16,665 nt of DNA, taken from JAKAKT01 sp041305385. GTDB taxonomy: Archaea > Micrarchaeota > Micrarchaeia > Burarchaeales > JAKAKT01. Under the pieces are notes generated by a model. It ran no database searches and had not been told where the DNA came from. It was given only the letters and a program-made list of their open reading frames with translations. This document shows positions 7,724 through 13,432 of the stretch, piece by piece (within the stretch, counting starts at the first letter, position 1; each line of letters starts with the position of its first letter). The stretch spans positions 1 to 16,665 of the forward strand of contig JBFYLO010000036.1 in NCBI GenBank assembly GCA_041305385.1. The letters run 5' to 3'. A program made the translations under genes and the position numbers.

Positions 7724-8698
7724 ATGGCGCAATTTAAGGTCTTGATAACGGATAAGCTCTCGGATGAGGCGCTCGCAGTCTTCAAGAAGCACCCGGAAAT
7801 CGAGGTGACTGTGAAGACAGGCCTGACCGAGGAGCAGCTGGTGAAAGAGGTCCCTGCCTACGATGCTCATGTCATAAGGAGCGGGACAAAAGTAACTAAG
7901 CCGGTGATTGAGGCTGCAACCAGGCTCAAGGTGATTGGAAGAGCCGGGGTGGGAGTGGATAACGTTGACAAGGAGGCTGCGAAGGCGAAGGGCATCGCAG
8001 TCATGAACACCCCGCTCGGCAATGTCAACAGCGCGGCTGAGATGGCCGCTGGAATGATGATTTGCCTTGCCCGCAACATCCACAAGGGCCACGCCTCCAT
8101 GAGCAAAGGCGAGTGGGACAGGAAGAGCTTCACTGGCAGAGAGCTCAAGGGCAAGACCCTTGGAATCATCGGGGTCGGGAATGTCGGGGTGATTCTTGCA
8201 AAAATCGCCCAAGGCTTTTCGATGAAAGTGGTCGGCACGACCCGCTCGAAGCCAGCGGCTTTTCTGGATGGGTGGGGAATGGAGAAGGTGAGCCTTGACG
8301 AGCTTCTCAAGCGCTCGGACTTCATCAGCATGAATCTCACCCTTGCTCCAGAGACAAAGAACACTCTCGATGCACCCCAGTTCGCGAAAATGAAGAAGGG
8401 AGTCTGCATAATAAACGCCGGCAGGGGCGGGCTGGTTAATGAGAAGGCGCTCGCGGAAGCGATAGAATCAGGCCATGTGGCAGGAGCAGCGATTGACACC
8501 TGGGAGGCAGAGCCTCCTGCAAAGGACAACCCGCTCCTGGGGATGCCGCAGGTCCTCATGTGCCCGCACCTCGGGGCCTCGACAGTCGAGGCGCAGGAGA
8601 ACGTCGGCATCGACATCGCCAACCAGGTTGCAGATGCCCTGAAGAACGGAAAGATAGTCAACTGCGTGAACGGGATAAAGGAGATGAGAAAAGTTTAG
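7724..8698 (+). CDS. serA: D-3-phosphoglycerate dehydrogenase-like 2-hydroxyacid dehydrogenase, short form without ACT domain
   Basis: 324 aa. Seen: GRAGVGVDNVD at about 73-83, the Rossmann loop GVGNVG at 150-155, the active-site Arg in NAGRGG (R234), Glu in TWEAEPP (E263) and His in CPHLGAST (H282): the complete catalytic triad of this superfamily. The role is oxidation of 3-phosphoglycerate to 3-phosphohydroxypyruvate, the first serine step. The protein stops just after the substrate/NAD domains, so the C-terminal ACT or ASB regulatory domains of longer SerA forms are absent and serine feedback through them is not expected. After strand beta-2 the NAD-specific Asp is replaced: VVGTTRSKPA, which hints at NADP. 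The ATG at 7724 is chosen over GTG 7715 because GAGGTGA (7712-7718) overlaps that GTG. The stop overlaps the convergent ATPase stop by four bases. Glyoxylate or hydroxypyruvate reductase is the alternative. Confidence 0.87.
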   Translation: MAQFKVLITDKLSDEALAVFKKHPEIEVTVKTGLTEEQLVKEVPAYDAHVIRSGTKVTKPVIEAATRLKVIGRAGVGVDNVDKEAAKAKGIAVMNTPLGNVNSAAEMAAGMMICLARNIHKGHASMSKGEWDRKSFTGRELKGKTLGIIGVGNVGVILAKIAQGFSMKVVGTTRSKPAAFLDGWGMEKVSLDELLKRSDFISMNLTLAPETKNTLDAPQFAKMKKGVCIINAGRGGLVNEKALAEAIESGHVAGAAIDTWEAEPPAKDNPLLGMPQVLMCPHLGASTVEAQENVGIDIANQVADALKNGKIVNCVNGIKEMRKV

Positions 8699-9870
8699 CT
8701 GCGCGAGAGCTGTTCAAGCATTCCGGGCACGTCGGTAAAGATGACCTTGCACCTGTTCGCCTTAATTGAACCTTTCGAATCCTTATATGAGACCACGATT
8801 GCTTTCTTTGGCTCATATGCGTCTATAAAAGAATGCAGGCTTCTTTCGATTTCGTCCGGTTCTGCCGAAAGTTTTACCTCGATTGGAACGACTTGGCCCT
8901 CCAGCTCAACCACGAAATCGACTTCTGCCTTCCCCTTCATCCTCCAGTATTTTGGGGAGAGCCCGAGCTTCAAAAGCTCTGAGAACACGTAATTCTCGAA
9001 AACCTTCCCGTCAATTTCTGGGTTGAAGGTCTTGGCGACAAAATTCCTCAAGCCCGTATCGACAAAATAGACTTTCGGCTGCTTTATTATCTCCTTGGTT
9101 TTGTTCGTGTAAAATGGCGGGACCCGAGCTATGAAATAGCTCTTTTCCATGGCGTCGAGATATTTTTTCAGGGTAGGAAAGGAGATTCCGATATCCTTTG
9201 AGACGCTCTCGAAAGAAAACAGGCTGCCAGAGTTCAACGCAAGATATTTTGCAAGCTCTCCGAGAGTCCGCAAATCATCTATTGCGAATGTCCTCGCAAC
9301 ATCTTTCAGAATCATCGTTTCGTAAAGGTCGCCAAGAATTGTTTTTTTAAGCTCAAAATTCTCCGCCATGGCCGCCTTGGGATAACCGCCGTAAGTAGCA
9401 TGCTCCCAGACGTGCCTTTCCAATATCTCCCCGGTCCATTCTTTTTGTCCTTTCGAAACAAGGAATTCCCCGAGGGAAAACGGGTAAAGCTTAAGGACTG
9501 AAACCCTTCCAACAAGGTAAGACAGGGTCTCTTTGCCCAAGAGTATCTCCGACGAAGAACTTAGGCAAATCTTTCTGCCTTTATCGACAAGATATTTGAG
9601 CTTCTTTCCGGCGTCCCTGCAATATTGGACTTCATCCAGCACTGTTACATCGTGGCCTTCGATAAACTGGTTCTCGAACTGTTTTATGTCCTTCTCGAAT
9701 AGGTTTATTGCATCCGGGTCATCGAAGGAAACGTACGACGAGTTCAACGCCTTGGTCTGCTCCTTCAGGAAGGTTGTTTTGCCTGCTTGCCTTGCCCCGA
9801 CTACCGCTACTGCGCCATAAGTCCCGAAAATCATGTTGAATTTTTCCTTAATCTCCCGTTCGATGTACAT
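8695..9870 (-). CDS. AAA+ ATPase with DUF4143 domain (AAA_14/DUF4143 family)
   Basis: 391 aa, typical length. N-terminal P-loop ATPase: Walker A GARQAGKT at 25-32, Walker B VTVLDE at 75-80 and a sensor-1 region CLSSSSE at about 102-108 (usually TGSSS; here the Gly is Ser). Then LYPFSLGEF at 128-136, a family hallmark, and a winged-helix-like linker (FESVSKDIGISFPTLKKYLDAMEKSYFI). The C-terminal DUF4143 part has FENYVFSELLK (291-301) and a PD-(D/E)XK-like core KAEVDFVV...VPIEVKLS (about 314-335) with D318, E331 and K333. Many copies exist in archaea and bacteria and their biological role is unclear; nuclease activity is not proven. It stands alone, leaderless behind a strong promoter and a large palindrome, and converges on serA with a four-base overlap. 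Probably an accessory gene. Confidence 0.9.
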   Translation of the reverse strand: MYIEREIKEKFNMIFGTYGAVAVVGARQAGKTTFLKEQTKALNSSYVSFDDPDAINLFEKDIKQFENQFIEGHDVTVLDEVQYCRDAGKKLKYLVDKGRKICLSSSSEILLGKETLSYLVGRVSVLKLYPFSLGEFLVSKGQKEWTGEILERHVWEHATYGGYPKAAMAENFELKKTILGDLYETMILKDVARTFAIDDLRTLGELAKYLALNSGSLFSFESVSKDIGISFPTLKKYLDAMEKSYFIARVPPFYTNKTKEIIKQPKVYFVDTGLRNFVAKTFNPEIDGKVFENYVFSELLKLGLSPKYWRMKGKAEVDFVVELEGQVVPIEVKLSAEPDEIERSLHSFIDAYEPKKAIVVSYKDSKGSIKANRCKVIFTDVPGMLEQLSRS

Positions 9871-9892
9871 GGGGATAATTCAGAACCCGAAG

Positions 9893-9907
9893 TATTTAAA
9901 TCTTACT
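9893..9907 (-). promoter_or_regulatory. BRE/TATA promoter of the ATPase gene
   Basis: The minus strand reads AGTAAGA followed by TTTAAATA, centred about 26 bases before the ATG at 9870. At that distance transcription should begin at or next to the start codon, giving a leaderless mRNA, in agreement with the lack of a Shine-Dalgarno site. Confidence 0.65.
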
Positions 9908-9922
9908 AAAATTGAACTATCG

Positions 9923-9949
9923 TTTAACTTTAGTTGGACTAAAGTTAAA
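9923..9949. promoter_or_regulatory. Perfect 27-bp palindrome, likely operator
   Basis: TTTAACTTTAGT and ACTAAAGTTAAA are exact inverted copies separated by TGG (12-bp arms). It lies 23 bases upstream of the ATPase TATA box. No T-run follows it on either strand, so a protein-binding site is more likely than a terminator. The nonamer CTAAAGTTA from its right arm recurs at 11897-11905 in the operator region of the minus-strand cassette. Confidence 0.6.
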
Positions 9950-9962
9950 GGCACGTTTAAGA

Positions 9963-9994
9963 AAAGATAAAAAAAGAGAAAAAGCCGCGCTTTT
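9963..9994 (-). terminator. Hairpin plus T-rich tail ending the minus-strand cassette
   Basis: On the minus strand AAAAGC-GCG-GCTTTT forms a small hairpin (9980-9994) followed by a T-rich run TTCTCTTTTTTTATCTTTTC. Archaeal termination needs little more than a T-run, so this is a credible end for transcripts coming from 11812. Confidence 0.5.
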
Positions 9995-10250
9995 CCTTCG
10001 CATTCAGCCATAATCATAACGATATGGAGCGGTTGAGCCTGCCCGTTTATCCCGCGAATTGCGTTTTTCGCCGAGGAAGCAACGTGCTTGAAGGGCGATT
10101 CGACCAGAAGTTCCAATGACTTGATAGCTTTCCTCTTTTCTTCGCTTGAGTTCTCACGTTGTCCGCTATGTGGGATGCCCCCCAGCTTTGCGCGTCAGGG
10201 TCATGTTCTATTTCTTTTCTTATTTCTCTTGCTTTAGCAAATTGGAAGCC
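9995..10250 (-). pseudogene. Possible frameshifted remnant of a small gene
   Basis: Downstream of the 352-aa gene, two frames give protein-like sequence one after the other. First, overlapping its 3' end: AKAREIRKEIEHDPDAQSWG followed by ASHIADNVR. Then, from about 10150 in another frame: ENSSEEKRKAIKSLELLVES followed by PFKHVASSAKNAIRGINGQ. The second piece is helical and HEAT-like in look. Neither piece has a convincing start codon or ribosome site, and the second has no stop before the terminator-like hairpin. This suggests a decayed gene with a frameshift, or a sequencing indel in a real small gene; chance open frames cannot be ruled out. The remainder of the 349-base gap 9871-10219 holds the promoter, palindrome and terminator listed separately. 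Confidence 0.3.
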
Positions 10251-11278
10251 TGGATTCTGGCCCAGAGAACGGCGTCGCCTATTGCGCCAATGCCCTTTTT
10301 CACCCACCCGTAGGCATCGAGTGCCCCCTTCATCTGTTTGTTCCAATAAGCTAGTGCTGCAACTGCGCCTATAACGCCTATGCCGTCCTTGTCGCCATTG
10401 CCGTTGTTATTTTTATAGTCGCCAAAGACCACGACTCCGCTTTTCTCTGCAACATGAACTGCCTTCTTTAGTGTTACTTCTTTTCGCTTTGCCTGTCTTC
10501 CGAAAAGCGTAAGCTCTTTAGGAATGACCAGCTGGTCAAAGAATGCGAGGCCTGTTTTTTCCGGAACTAGCGACTGCTCGAAAACCCAATCTTTTATCTG
10601 GGCCATGACGGCCTCCTTATTTTCGGGTTTAACGGCAATTGTTGTGACTGTAACCACATTGTTCCTGGATTTGTTGATGCATTCCGGGTCAAGCTGGACG
10701 TTTGTTTGAACGAGTGTTGGGATTCCCGCCTGGCTCAAGCTGTATGCGATATCATAACCCACTCTCCACGTTGCCCCCTTGTCCGCTATGTCGGTATTGT
10801 CGACTGCAAACGTCAATGGCACAAATTTTTCGCACCGAATTATCGCCTTGCCTGTGCGTCTTCCCCCGCTCTCCTCGAGAACCTCGATTCCCTTGACGAA
10901 CTCCGCGTTCTCCCTCGCTTGAACTGCAGTCACTCCAGCCCCGCCCAAGCCAACAAAAGTTATCCTGACTTCGGCATCGAGGATTTCCACGGCTTCAATC
11001 CCGCTGGGCCTTTTCGATGGTGCGAGTCTCGGCTTGCACTCGCCCTCCCTCAACAAATACATCGCCCAGTCGCCTTGAAGACTAGAGCTCTTGACTATTT
11101 TGGGGCTCGTAAGAGGGAAAGACCTCACGCTGTAGCCTATTTGCGTCTGGATTGCCCTGGGCGGTCCGTGCTCATCTGCATAAAGGACAAGCCCATTCTT
11201 CTTGTCAGCAGCAGCGATAACCCTGGTTATGACCGGGGCGTTTTGCCTGAACTGCATTGGATTAACCAGCATATACAC
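10220..11278 (-). CDS. Hypothetical protein with GxGGxG loop and Gly-rich C-terminal helices
   Basis: 352 aa; no family recognised. About residues 103-215 alternate strands and helices: VRITFVGLGGAGVTAV (104-119) is a strand plus glycine-rich loop of nucleotide-binding type, TFAVDNTDIADKGA (156-169) a strand and loop, then a helix and the strands IPTLVQTNV and VVTVTTIAV. The GGAG loop followed later by an NTD loop is weakly reminiscent of FtsZ/tubulin, but the tubulin GGGTGTG signature is absent. After a polar stretch NNNGNGDKDG (290-299) the tail GIGVIGAVAALAYW (299-312) and GWVKKGIGAIGDAVLWARIQ (324-343) forms hydrophobic or amphipathic glycine-spaced helices. ATG at 11278 is used; ATG at 11272 is equally possible. 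It lies 51 bases downstream of the 160-aa gene, probably in one operon, with an intercistronic hairpin between them. Confidence 0.7.
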   Translation of the reverse strand: MYMLVNPMQFRQNAPVITRVIAAADKKNGLVLYADEHGPPRAIQTQIGYSVRSFPLTSPKIVKSSSLQGDWAMYLLREGECKPRLAPSKRPSGIEAVEILDAEVRITFVGLGGAGVTAVQARENAEFVKGIEVLEESGGRRTGKAIIRCEKFVPLTFAVDNTDIADKGATWRVGYDIAYSLSQAGIPTLVQTNVQLDPECINKSRNNVVTVTTIAVKPENKEAVMAQIKDWVFEQSLVPEKTGLAFFDQLVIPKELTLFGRQAKRKEVTLKKAVHVAEKSGVVVFGDYKNNNGNGDKDGIGVIGAVAALAYWNKQMKGALDAYGWVKKGIGAIGDAVLWARIQASNLLKQEK

Positions 11279-11311
11279 TCACTCAGCTTTTCGTTATACT
11301 GCAATTCCGAA

Positions 11312-11328
11312 GGGCGACGTGTTCGCCC
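11312..11328 (-). other. Intercistronic hairpin
   Basis: GGGCGA-CGTGT-TCGCCC is a perfect 6-bp GC-rich stem with a five-base loop, starting one base after the stop of the 160-aa gene. No T-run follows, so it may partly attenuate transcription, stabilise the upstream message or set a different protein ratio for the two genes. Confidence 0.4.
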
Positions 11329-11329
11329 C

Positions 11330-11812
11330 CTAGTCCTGCCAATAAAGCGGGTGGCCATCAGTGGTTTCGCTATGCGATATGCCAAGTCCCCCGAACGGGA
11401 ACGGCTTGGCAATCTCCAGCTTGCCCTCGAATGCTTCCTTAGCCTTAGCCAGCGCTTGGTCGCCGTTGCCATTGCCGGCTGCTTTGTTCATCTTCAAAAT
11501 CAGCTCCGGCAGGGGTAACTGTTGTCCATCAAGCGCAACCATCACAGTATACAGCTGTTCAGAACGAAGATTAGCCAATTGCGTAAGCAGCGTCGCCATC
11601 TCGTCTTTGCCCGAAGGACCGCCATTAGCTTTCCCTTTCATCTCCTTCTCTATGGTTCCCACTGTTTTCTTTATCTGGTCAGCCACCGGCCCGACCGCAG
11701 TCCAAAGGCTGTTCCCGAACTTGCCTGCTTCATGCTGGGCGGGATTGAATCCCGACAAGGCGCCCACTGCCTTCTTTTCACCTGCTGTAAGCAAAATTTC
11801 TTTTGAAGCCAT
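11330..11812 (-). CDS. Hypothetical soluble protein, first gene of a two-gene cassette
   Basis: 160 aa; no family recognised. No signal peptide or membrane segment. The first two-thirds look helical (IKKTVGTIEKEMKGK, KDEMATLLTQLANLRSEQLYTVMVALDG) and a second helical part (PELILKMNKAAGNGNGDQALAKAKEAFEGKLEIAK) leads to a glycine/aromatic tail PFPFGGLGISHSETTDGHPL. The ATG is well placed: GAGGTG stands five bases upstream. It has its own BRE/TATA promoter overlapped by an unusual symmetrical operator. The 352-aa gene follows 51 bases downstream; both carry a GNGNGD segment, which may mean related linkers or shared partners. Function unknown. Confidence 0.7.
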   Translation of the reverse strand: MASKEILLTAGEKKAVGALSGFNPAQHEAGKFGNSLWTAVGPVADQIKKTVGTIEKEMKGKANGGPSGKDEMATLLTQLANLRSEQLYTVMVALDGQQLPLPELILKMNKAAGNGNGDQALAKAKEAFEGKLEIAKPFPFGGLGISHSETTDGHPLYWQD

Positions 11813-11817
11813 TTTCC

Positions 11818-11823
11818 CACCTC
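11818..11823 (-). promoter_or_regulatory. Ribosome binding site of the 160-aa gene
   Basis: GAGGTG on the minus strand, five bases before the ATG at 11812; it settles the start. Confidence 0.65.
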
Positions 11824-11859
11824 TCCCTTAGAACTAGTACTAACACGTGAGGTTTCTTC

Positions 11860-11873
11860 ATTAATAAGCTTTT
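11860..11873 (-). promoter_or_regulatory. BRE/TATA promoter of the two-gene cassette
   Basis: The minus strand reads AAAAGC (BRE-like) followed directly by TTATTAAT (TATA-like), about 50 bases before the ATG. This implies a leader of some 25-30 bases carrying GAGGTG. The BRE overlaps the outermost TTGGC half-site of the adjoining symmetrical element. Confidence 0.5.
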
Positions 11874-11930
11874 GGCCTAGGTAGAACAGGATTGGCCTAA
11901 AGTTAGCCAAATTTGGAGTTTTCCAGCCAA
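11872..11930. promoter_or_regulatory. Nested symmetrical operator with four TTGGC/GCCAA half-sites
   Basis: TTGGC occurs at 11872 and 11892, and its complement GCCAA at 11906 and 11926. Both same-strand pairs are exactly 20 bases apart and both inverted pairs are centred on 11901. The left pair extends to TTGGCCTA and the outer pair to TTTTGGC/GCCAAAA. Two-helical-turn spacing of symmetrical half-sites fits a dimer or tetramer of a DNA-binding protein. It overlaps the BRE of the cassette promoter, so repression by blocking TFB is the simplest reading. Confidence 0.5.
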
Positions 11931-11952
11931 AAATGCACTGGCTTCCGAAGAA

Positions 11953-12396
11953 CTAGGGTTCGTCCTTGGTGGTTTCGAAGCAGGCGATGGTTACGGTTTT
12001 CTGCACTCCGTCGAACTCCCTGAGCCTGTCAATCACTATGCTCCCAATCTCCTCAATGGACTTCCCGCGAACCTTCAGCAGCAGGTCCCAATCCCCTGCG
12101 AGGATATGGACCTCATAAACCCGGGCCATTTTGGCGATTTTCTCCGCGAGCTGGCGCTGGGTGAGCTTCGAGTGCGGGTCATAGGAGAGAAGGATGAAGG
12201 CAGTGGTGTTGAGCCCCAGCTTCTTGTAGTCCGGAAGCACCGTGAATTTCCTTATGACTCCCTTCTCCTGCATCCTCCGTATCCTCTCATGAACAGTCAC
12301 CCTGGGGATTCCCGTCCTCCTGGAGATGTCTGCAGTGGAATCCCTTCCGCTCTTCCTCAGCTCCTCCAATATCCGTTCGTCTTTTTCATCGAGCAT
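11953..12396 (-). CDS. Lrp/AsnC family transcriptional regulator
   Basis: 147 aa, the normal length. Residues 1-55 form the winged helix-turn-helix: LDEKDERILEELRKSGRDST, then ADISRRTGIPRVTVHERIRR with the recognition helix at PRVTVHERIRRM. Residues about 65-147 form the RAM/AsnC ligand-binding domain (AFILLSYD...VYEVHILAGDWDLLLKVR...FDGVQKTVTIACFE), with the GDWDLLL turn typical of the family. Such proteins are octameric DNA binders that respond to amino acids. The gene is divergent from an asparagine synthetase, so it probably controls that gene and itself, with asparagine or aspartate as a likely effector (inference). The TATA box is 26 bases before the ATG, so the message is probably leaderless, and a 10-bp repeat lies exactly over the expected transcription start. 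Confidence 0.93.
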   Translation of the reverse strand: MLDEKDERILEELRKSGRDSTADISRRTGIPRVTVHERIRRMQEKGVIRKFTVLPDYKKLGLNTTAFILLSYDPHSKLTQRQLAEKIAKMARVYEVHILAGDWDLLLKVRGKSIEEIGSIVIDRLREFDGVQKTVTIACFETTKDEP

Positions 12397-12398
12397 GC

Positions 12399-12449
12399 TG
12401 ACATTATGACGGTTTCAATATATAAATCTTTACTTTTTTTGACATTATG
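12399..12449. promoter_or_regulatory. Twin TGACATTATG repeats, probable Lrp/AsnC operator
   Basis: TGACATTATG occurs at 12399-12408 and again at 12440-12449, both followed by (A/G)CG, giving a 13-base site TGACATTATGRCG with one difference. The 41-base spacing is close to four helical turns, placing both on one DNA face. The first copy lies between the regulator's TATA box and its start codon, the second upstream of its BRE and before the asparagine synthetase promoter. Confidence 0.55.
12419..12433 (-). promoter_or_regulatory. BRE/TATA promoter of the Lrp/AsnC gene
   Basis: The minus strand reads GTAAAGA followed by TTTATATA, the canonical archaeal TATA sequence, centred 26 bases before the ATG. 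It is flanked by the twin repeats, so bound regulator would bracket TBP/TFB. Confidence 0.7.
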
Positions 12450-12469
12450 GCGAATTTTTTAGAATAAAC

Positions 12470-12477
12470 AATATATC
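12470..12477 (+). promoter_or_regulatory. TATA-like promoter of asparagine synthetase
   Basis: AATATATC lies about 38 bases before the ATG at 12512, leaving room for a short leader containing GAGGTG. A weaker match than the divergent promoter. Confidence 0.4.
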
Positions 12478-12499
12478 CTGAGCCTGAGCGTAGTCTTGC

Positions 12500-12505
12500 G
12501 AGGTG
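12500..12505 (+). promoter_or_regulatory. Ribosome binding site that fixes the asparagine synthetase start
   Basis: GAGGTG is followed after six bases by ATG at 12512. The in-frame GTG at 12503 is part of this site and so is not the start. Confidence 0.65.
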
Positions 12506-12511
12506 TTAAAG

Positions 12512-13432
12512 ATGGAGGGGTTCATTGAAAAGCTCAAATCAAAGGAAACCGCCGCGAGACTCCGGATTCAGAGCTCGGCACTCAAGGCCATCCATGACTA
12601 CATGCACCTCTTTGGCGTGATTCAGCTGGTCCCGGTGATGCTTTCACCCATAACCGACCCCCTCTGCCATTCGGTGTTTGAAGCTGACATCCTTTACTAC
12701 GGCCAGCAGCTTTCCCTCACCAAGAGCATGATTATCCACAAGCAGATTTCGCTGGTCTCGCCCTACACTGAAAGGATATACATCGTTTCCCCGAATGTGA
12801 GGCTCGAGAAGGCGGAGCTTGCATCCACAGGGAGGCACCTGATAGATTTCTCGCAGGTGGACATTGAGTTCAGGGGGACGGGCAGGGCGGCATTCATGGG
12901 CTTCACAGAGGAACTGATGCACCACATCCTCAGGCGGGTCATCGAGGAATGCGGGGGGGAGCTCGAGCTCCTGAAGAGGGAGCTGAAAATCCCGAGGCCG
13001 CATTTCAAGGCCTACGATTCGCAGGATGCGCTCTCGCAATACGGGCCTGACTACGAGCGCGCCCTGAGCCTCGAGTCGACGGAGCCATTCTGGATTATGA
13101 ACATAAAACGGGAGTTCTACGACAGGGAAGACCCAGCATGCCCGGGCCGCTACCTGAACTACGACCTGGTCTACCCGGAGGGCTTCGGCGAGGCGCTTTC
13201 AGGAGGGGAAAGGGACTGGGAATACCCGGTTTTGGCGCGGAAGATTCGCGAGCGGGGCCAGTCCCTCGCTTCTTTCGCCCCATACCTCGAGCTTGCTAGA
13301 AGGGGCGAATTGCAGCCATCCGCAGGCGGGGGGCTGGGAGTCGAAAGGCTGGCTCGCTATCTCTCAGGGACCAAGGATATCGCAAACATCTCGCTGTTCG
13401 CAAAGAAGCCAGGGGAGAGGATAGTGCTGTGA
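12512..13432 (+). CDS. Archaeal-type asparagine synthetase (AsnRS-like paralog)
   Basis: 306 aa. It is the catalytic core of a class II (IIb) aminoacyl-tRNA synthetase without the N-terminal anticodon-binding domain. Seen: an N-terminal helix with ALKAIHDYMHLFGVIQLVPV resembling motif 1, SLTKSMIIHKQISLVSPYTERIYIVSPN, the AsnRS-like FSQVDIEFRG (about 113-122), and motif 3 GGGLGVERLARYL at about 272-284. Archaeal proteins of this kind (described in Pyrococcus) form aspartyl-adenylate from aspartate and ATP and release asparagine with ammonia. The absence of a tRNA-binding domain, the length near 300 and the divergent Lrp/AsnC regulator all support this over a true AsnRS. The next gene overlaps its stop (GTGA), indicating translational coupling. 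Confidence 0.88.
   Translation: MEGFIEKLKSKETAARLRIQSSALKAIHDYMHLFGVIQLVPVMLSPITDPLCHSVFEADILYYGQQLSLTKSMIIHKQISLVSPYTERIYIVSPNVRLEKAELASTGRHLIDFSQVDIEFRGTGRAAFMGFTEELMHHILRRVIEECGGELELLKRELKIPRPHFKAYDSQDALSQYGPDYERALSLESTEPFWIMNIKREFYDREDPACPGRYLNYDLVYPEGFGEALSGGERDWEYPVLARKIRERGQSLASFAPYLELARRGELQPSAGGGLGVERLARYLSGTKDIANISLFAKKPGERIVL

Noticed and set aside
7867..8661. Minus-strand open frame opposite serA
   Set aside because: The serA frame carries a full catalytic triad and cofactor loop, so the opposite frame is a shadow.
10324..10380. Gly-rich C-terminal tail of the 352-aa protein as a bacteriocin-like peptide
   Set aside because: The helices resemble class II bacteriocins in composition only; there is no double-glycine leader, transporter or immunity gene nearby.
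10706..11518. Plus-strand open frame of 270 codons across the cassette
   Set aside because: It covers parts of both minus-strand genes and their spacer; the minus frames have a ribosome site and promoter, this one does not.
12512..13432. Asparaginyl- or aspartyl-tRNA synthetase
   Set aside because: Too short, no anticodon-binding domain, and paired with an AsnC-type regulator; archaeal asparagine synthetase fits better.
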